From Protonemura montana (lineage: Eukaryota; Arthropoda; Insecta; Plecoptera; Nemouridae), in NCBI GenBank assembly GCA_947568835.1, contig OX387605.1, positions 16,372,418 to 16,436,417 of the forward strand: a stretch of 64,000 bases of DNA. The letters are read 5' to 3'. Below, one piece after another: positions 59,001-64,000 of this stretch. Both the position numbers and the translations under genes were made by a program. The notes below the pieces were generated by a model. That model was not told the DNA's origin and made no database searches. It worked only from the letters and a program-made list of their open reading frames with translations. The stretch's first letter is position 1. Every line of letters begins with the position of its first letter.

Positions 59001-61250
59001 GGGTCCATTCAGTGGCTGCTGACATCGACCGCGCGTGAAATTTGAATCGCGTCTCGTGCATGGCGCAAATGTGTCAATAGCAAATGTAAAAAAAGATCTG
59101 TGGGTGGTTGGAAATGCTATACGGAACCAATTCTTTTTGAGTATTTGAGGTATAAGCAAATACACTTCGATGACTTGGACGTAAGAGTGAATTACAGTCG
59201 GTTCAGAGGTCTAGTTACGGTTAACCGTCCGTTAAAAACGTAACTTACCGCATACCTGTTGTGTCATGCACCATGGTAGACGATGCCATTTTTTTGACTA
59301 GCTCAAAAATGTGTAATTTCAATTGTAGTCAAAATCAATAATTGATATTCAAATATATTGCTCGATTTTCCCAAAAAGATATGTCAAAAGTTCAACAGCA
59401 AAAAAGTCCTTTTTACGTTTTATTTTGTTTTATTTGCACCCTGTCGTCCATTTACCAGCAAATGTGCTGAATTTCGGCAATGACCAATTAATTGATGTCA
59501 TGCAAGTTACGATGTTTGGCGATGATGGATGACCCCCGAGACCCACCACACTGCCACACGACGTGTTTTGTAACAAACTACTGCAAATGCAAATAAACAA
59601 ATAGCAGTATCACCGGACACACACACATTTGTTATACCAAAACATGGCTAAATGGCTTGCAGAATTTTTGTTTCGCCATCACATGTTAAAATACAAGAGT
59701 GAGAGAGATGTATCTAGCTAGGGGAGATCGAAAACAGTGTTACATTTTCCCGGGAGTTCAAGTTAATAAATCCGCTAGTTTCACGCTGTCAACGACACCG
59801 CGAGCCCCCAGCCCCCCTTCTCCCTCCCCCGCCCCAACGGCTGCGTTAAATCCCCGACCCCATCAATAAATATTTTGTCACCGTTGTCCGCTGCAGCGGT
59901 CCACCACCAAAGACTTTGTCCGCGCGGGAAAGTATGCTGGTGACAGCGGCCTGCATTGTTGGCCGACTCCGACGCCGACGCCGACACCGACGTCGCCGCC
60001 ACCCTCTTGTCCCATGCCGACGCACATGGCCACCCTTCGAGCATCGATACGCACGGTCACGTCGCATCCAATTAATGTCGCCGTTGTTATGCTAATGGTG
60101 ACGAGGCGCGCCAAGAAACAGATCGAAAATCGTACTCTATTATTTGAGATGACGAGTTATAAGAATGTTGTTTGCGTTGCAGGGCTGAAGACTGTAAGGA
60201 AGTAATTGATGTGTTGTCAGGCGTGACGAATAATTTTAGCTTTAGAATAGATTTAATCAGCCATTTAATATTTGATGAGTGTTTGGGAAATGCGAATAAA
60301 AGTGGTGCAATGATATTTTTTCCTCCTGCCATGTTCCACAAAATATTCTCACCGGCTGGTTAATCTGCAGGTGAATATATTGAATGACGTCAGCATGGTA
60401 TAATGCCTGGTTAAAACAATCCCCGCGCAATAATGGGTCTCCGGAACGAATGCTGAATTGAAGCTGCTGATCCGGCTTATCGGCAGCATTGTTAGCTGCC
60501 CGACTCAGGTGCGTGCACGATTAGTCCCCCATGGTTAGGTCGGGCTAAACCTCTGACAAACTGACACGTGACCAGCACGTGGACCTTAGCCCTTGGAGCT
60601 GCTTGCAGGGCACAGGAAGGCTACGTGTGAGTATAGCCAGTCAAATCAGTTCTCAAGTCTCACGGACTCGTACTAACACTGTACTATGTGCCACATAGTA
60701 GCTATACGATTGGTATACATATTTGGTATAGGTACATTGACGAAAATTTCCGTGTAATTTGACTTTTTTTTAATTGTGGGCGTGGGGTGGGGGACCTGAT
60801 CGGCCACTTCAGCCCCAAATATGTTTCATACGAATGTCTCATGCATGCTTTCCAATAGTTGTACGCAAGAAACGTAATTTTGTGCTGGTATTGACATAAG
60901 CATACAGTTGAATTGATTTCTGGGATTGTTGAGACTCAACATAATAACTCGAATGTATGAAGTGTCTTTAGTTTATGCCACCAAAATGTACTGGTGTTTT
61001 CCCATAACTTTTATTTAATTGTCAGGCGTAGATTAAAGCGTAAAGATTCGGCACCTCCATAGAGCCGGCACCTCCACCATCTCCTAACTCGAGTTGAACA
61101 GCTCCTCTCAATTCCAGAACAGCGTCACTTCTTGTCTCCTTTAAGTCGTTTTAATATCGAGCAATGACAATTTCATCCCGTTCATTTCCCTCATGAAAAC
61201 TGTTTGCTTTTCCGCGTGCCTAGCGGTGCATGGGCGCGGGTTTAGGGGGT

Positions 61251-61276
61251 GGGGGGGGGGGGGGGGGGGGGGGGGG
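61251..61276. repeat. Poly(G) run, 26 bases
   Basis: The longest of the five G/C homopolymers in the window, preceded by TTTAGGGGGT. Length is likely unreliable in assembly. Confidence 0.85.
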
Positions 61277-63311
61277 CGAAATAATAATGACATTCGATTT
61301 AGTATTTGAACCAGGTTGAAATTCGGCCTCGAATCTAATCTGCAAGGGATTAAAGATGGTGTGTGCGTAGCGGAGTCGTAATAATATTTTCCCTCGATTC
61401 CTTTCCCCATTATTAAAGGACTCGTCAGGACGCCCTCGCTGGCGTTTACGTTGCGAATAAGGATTATCAACTTGTAGAGCGCATGTTTAACAGAGCTGAA
61501 TATTTAACAGTTGGTTTAACAGTCAAGTTTGTATTACTTGTGCCATAGGTTGTCAACATTTGCGGGTTTTTGGTCGGGGATCAATATTCGTGGGCCACGG
61601 CTATTCGAATGCGTAGCATTTACCAAAAATATTTACATCACCGCTGTCACCGTATACATTCGCACAGGTATATGGGGACATTTCCTACCGACCTACTGTA
61701 TCAATCATACCTAATTTCTCTGGTTTCGTGCCTCTGCCAAGAATTTCGATGCATATACATAACCACGCCCATTCATCCGCCATTACAATTTCAACAAGAG
61801 CTGCTCGCTCATCTTTCTCCTCGCTCGTTCACCAGCTCGACTCGATGGCGCTCGCCTTCTCCCCTTCCGCCTCATTAGTGGAGCGACCGCCCACACGCAG
61901 CGCTGTCGCTCTACGCACTTGCGCACCTCTCGTTCGCCGTTCACGCACGCCACGCAACGAATTTTTCCCCGACCGAAATGAACAATGCTTACGGAAAATT
62001 ACGTCGCCTAGCGTTATAGTCGGCTAGTGTTAATGATGTGCTGAGAGGTTGGGTAATGATAGGCGAGGACAGAGGCGAGGACAAGCAAGAAGTGTAAGAC
62101 ATCGTGTTGCAAATGTCTTTAATGAGCGTGGTCTGCCTCTATTCATGCGACGTTTGTGGTAAAGTGCTAAATGCAAAATGATTTCCTGATGATGAATGCG
62201 TTCACGTGGTGGGTTTGAGCGCTGTAATGTGTATCGTTCACTCGCTTGGCGAATGAGAAGCATGGTTTGCTAGTCGATGATTTGGATTTGGATTGTGTTA
62301 ATTTTTCAGGATTTTGATCTTTCTTTAATCTAATTTTGGAGAAGCACGCTTTCGTTGTGTGACTCTTGCTTTAGGGACATTAATTGAGGAGTAAATGACG
62401 TGTTCAACTTGGGAATTGAAATGTTTTAAATTCGTTAAGGCATCTAATTATTTGAAAGAAATTAAACCTGACTTATAGGATACCATTTTAAGCCCTCAAA
62501 AAGTGGCCTAACAATATTTCACCTTGGTAATGATCAAAGTGATTAAATAGTGATGCATTAAAAAATTCATTTACTATAATATATTTACACTTTTACAAAT
62601 GACAAAAGAATTAAACACAGAATGAATAGTTATTATATTTATAATAAGTAACGTTTAGTTTTAAATCTGACTTCTTCATCAAAAAGTGTGCGCATAAATC
62701 ACATTATCTCACAAAATCGCTATACTCATTGATTGGATTGGATTCTATAGACATAATATAGTTTTTTTAAGAAAATTTAATGAAATATAAATAATATGGC
62801 AAGGGTCTCTTTGTACAAATTGGTATATTTATGGTATTATTTAGTCCTAAAACCTATACAACTTTTCGTCAATGTCATTGCTTCACAATGCGTCCTCGTG
62901 AAAAACAGGTGTGCTCACTTACAAGACGATCTGGGAAAGTGAGGGTTTAAAACACAAATCGTTCAAAACGTCTACATCATCTAATGTCTGTGACAACAAC
63001 ACTGCACTTTCAAACAAAAAAAAATAAACAAAACAAACACCTATTTTTTCCAATTTCCTCGATTATGATGTGTTCACTTCCCACGATCTTGCTGTCAACT
63101 TCGTCGATCAAATCACACGGTTCGGTCAGTGCAATTGATAACATTAAAAATAAAAAAAAAAAAAAAAACTCTGCCTAGCGCCGTAACGCACTTGCCTTCT
63201 TTGCCGTCTCTAAGGGGCTAAGACTTGGTCTAGAGGGTCCATTACGCACTCGAAAAGGTCCAGGGTCTATGATGTGTTCAGTTTCCATGCTTCTCTATAA
63301 AAAGTCAGCGT

Positions 63312-63701
63312 TTACCAAGCCCTGCCTTGAAGTGGTAGGTATGATGAACACATATTCGCAGTCTGCTGATGCGGATGCTGCATACCCATCGCGGCGAGAT
63401 TCTGCCGTTGGTATGCCATATTGCTCAGCAAGCTCGCCGTACTGCTGCACGCAGACTGCTGCTGTTGCTGTTGATGCTGTTGCTGTTGCTGCTGCTGGTG
63501 TTGCTGGTGTAGTTGTTGCTGCTGGTGCTGTTGATGGGTCATTGTGGCGTTGGCGGGGCTGTGCGAACAGTGACTGCCGCCCTGCGGTGACTGACCGGCG
63601 TTACCGCGGGAGGTGCTGGTGCCGACGCCGCCCTCGCTCGAGCATGGTTTGCCGTCCTTGACGAGCACGGGAACGGCGACGCGGCGCGGCGAGCTCTGCG
63701 A
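63312..63701 (-). CDS. NK2-class homeobox protein, last coding exon only (Nkx2-1/scarecrow-like)
   Basis: Partial gene: the homeodomain exons lie beyond the right edge of the window. The exon begins after a CCCTCAG acceptor (63702 side) and reads SQSSPRRVAVPVLVKDGKPC at once. This is the NK2-specific domain that follows the homeodomain in vertebrate Nkx2 proteins and fly vnd/scarecrow. A Gly/Ser-rich stretch, a Gln/His-rich tract of about 40 residues encoded by CAG/CAA/CAC, and a short conserved-looking end QGRAW then TAA follow. Vertebrate Nkx2-1 proteins end in a similar GRTW, so the Nkx2-1/scarecrow branch is favoured over Nkx2-2/vnd. The family acts as nuclear transcription factors in brain and pharynx patterning. 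NK2-class is near certain from the motif; the exact orthology is moderate. Confidence 0.85.
   Translation of the reverse strand, partial: SQSSPRRVAVPVLVKDGKPCSSEGGVGTSTSRGNAGQSPQGGSHCSHSPANATMTHQQHQQQQLHQQHQQQQQQQHQQQQQQSACSSTASLLSNMAYQRQNLAAMGMQHPHQQTANMCSSYLPLQGRAW
63456..63540 (-). repeat. CAG/CAA/CAC triplet tract encoding Gln/His-rich repeat
   Basis: Within the NK2-class exon, consecutive CAG codons are mixed with CAA and CAC, giving QHQQQQ-type runs. Interruptions by CAC and CAA suggest an old, relatively stable tract. Tracts of this kind vary in length between alleles and species. Confidence 0.8.
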
Positions 63702-64000
63702 CTGAGGGCACGAGGAAATTCATGGGGTCAAATTAGCTGGACCTTCTTACATGGGGTTGCCAAACCAAATTGCTGGGAAAGTTTTTTTTTTTTCCGAAGA
63801 ATTTGACTGATTTGAATGTTTTTTTCATCAAAAGTTCAAATCACTCATTCACTCATTTAAGTCATCAAGCCATAAAATATTTTTCGTGGGGAGGAAAAGT
63901 GAGTTTGTTGGAAATGTTGCCTCCGGAATCGCTCGAGCAGTGTTCAACAAATGCATGCCTCGCTGCAGAAAGGGTGGATTGTACATAAAAGCTCAAGAAC

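Larger units (their letters stand above)
49830..63311. other. 13.5-kb gene-free interval beside the NK2-class gene
   Basis: No recognisable host gene on either strand. The longest frame (51530-51991, plus, 153 codons) has no family resemblance. GC-rich patches occur at about 54840-55000, 55800-56100, 59800-60010 and 61800-61980, and a G26 run at 61251. The part nearest 63312 should include the 3' UTR of the NK2-class gene, whose poly(A) site was not identified. Gene deserts next to developmental homeobox genes often hold enhancers; that is an inference here. Confidence 0.5.

Overview
The window is eukaryotic nuclear DNA and looks like an arthropod, most likely an insect. Genes are split by many GT-AG introns, the background is AT-rich with long homopolymers, and the proteins are animal families: CD98hc/4F2hc, XRN2, CFAP20-like, an NK2-class homeobox gene and a GT92-like glycosyltransferase. 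A 5S-rRNA-derived SINE and a TIR transposon of a type common in arthropod genomes fit a hemipteran-like insect, but the species cannot be fixed by reading alone. No prokaryotic operon, CRISPR array or intact rRNA/tRNA gene was found.

Layout. Positions 870-2198 (minus) hold an intronless GT92-like type II membrane protein. It is head-to-head, across a GC-rich gap of about 520 bp, with an eight-exon CD98 heavy chain gene (2718-7303, plus). Past a 3' flank with a fresh 187-bp tandem duplication comes the XRN2/Rat1 gene (8634-39468, plus). Its 16 exons join in frame to 973 codons, and a 21.6-kb intron (15737-37363) splits its Gly/Arg-rich tail. Nested antisense in that intron is a four-exon, 212-aa diverged CFAP20-family gene (17317-19130, minus). 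The same intron holds the 5S-derived SINE (25967-26401) with 13-bp target duplications, a three-copy array of a unit of about 208 bp, and several GC/CpG-rich patches.

From 39.9 kb to 63.3 kb no host gene is recognisable. The main object there is a complete DNA transposon (46048-49825) with 475-bp terminal inverted repeats that look identical by eye, a 4-bp TATT target duplication and one intact 697-codon ORF. Its acidic residues and cysteine motifs suggest a DDE/D-type transposase whose superfamily I cannot name with confidence. At the right edge, 63312-63701 (minus) is the last coding exon of an NK2-class (Nkx2-1/scarecrow-like) homeobox gene with the NK2-specific motif and a polyglutamine tract. 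The gene desert beside this developmental gene may carry its regulatory DNA; a cluster of TGACA motifs at 55.9-56.1 kb is one candidate.

The host genes share no pathway: membrane glycosylation, amino-acid transport, nuclear RNA decay and termination, a ciliary/axonemal protein family, and a developmental transcription factor. Exon boundaries were set by reading GT/AG sites, reading-frame phase and family similarity by hand; no alignment or transcript data were available.
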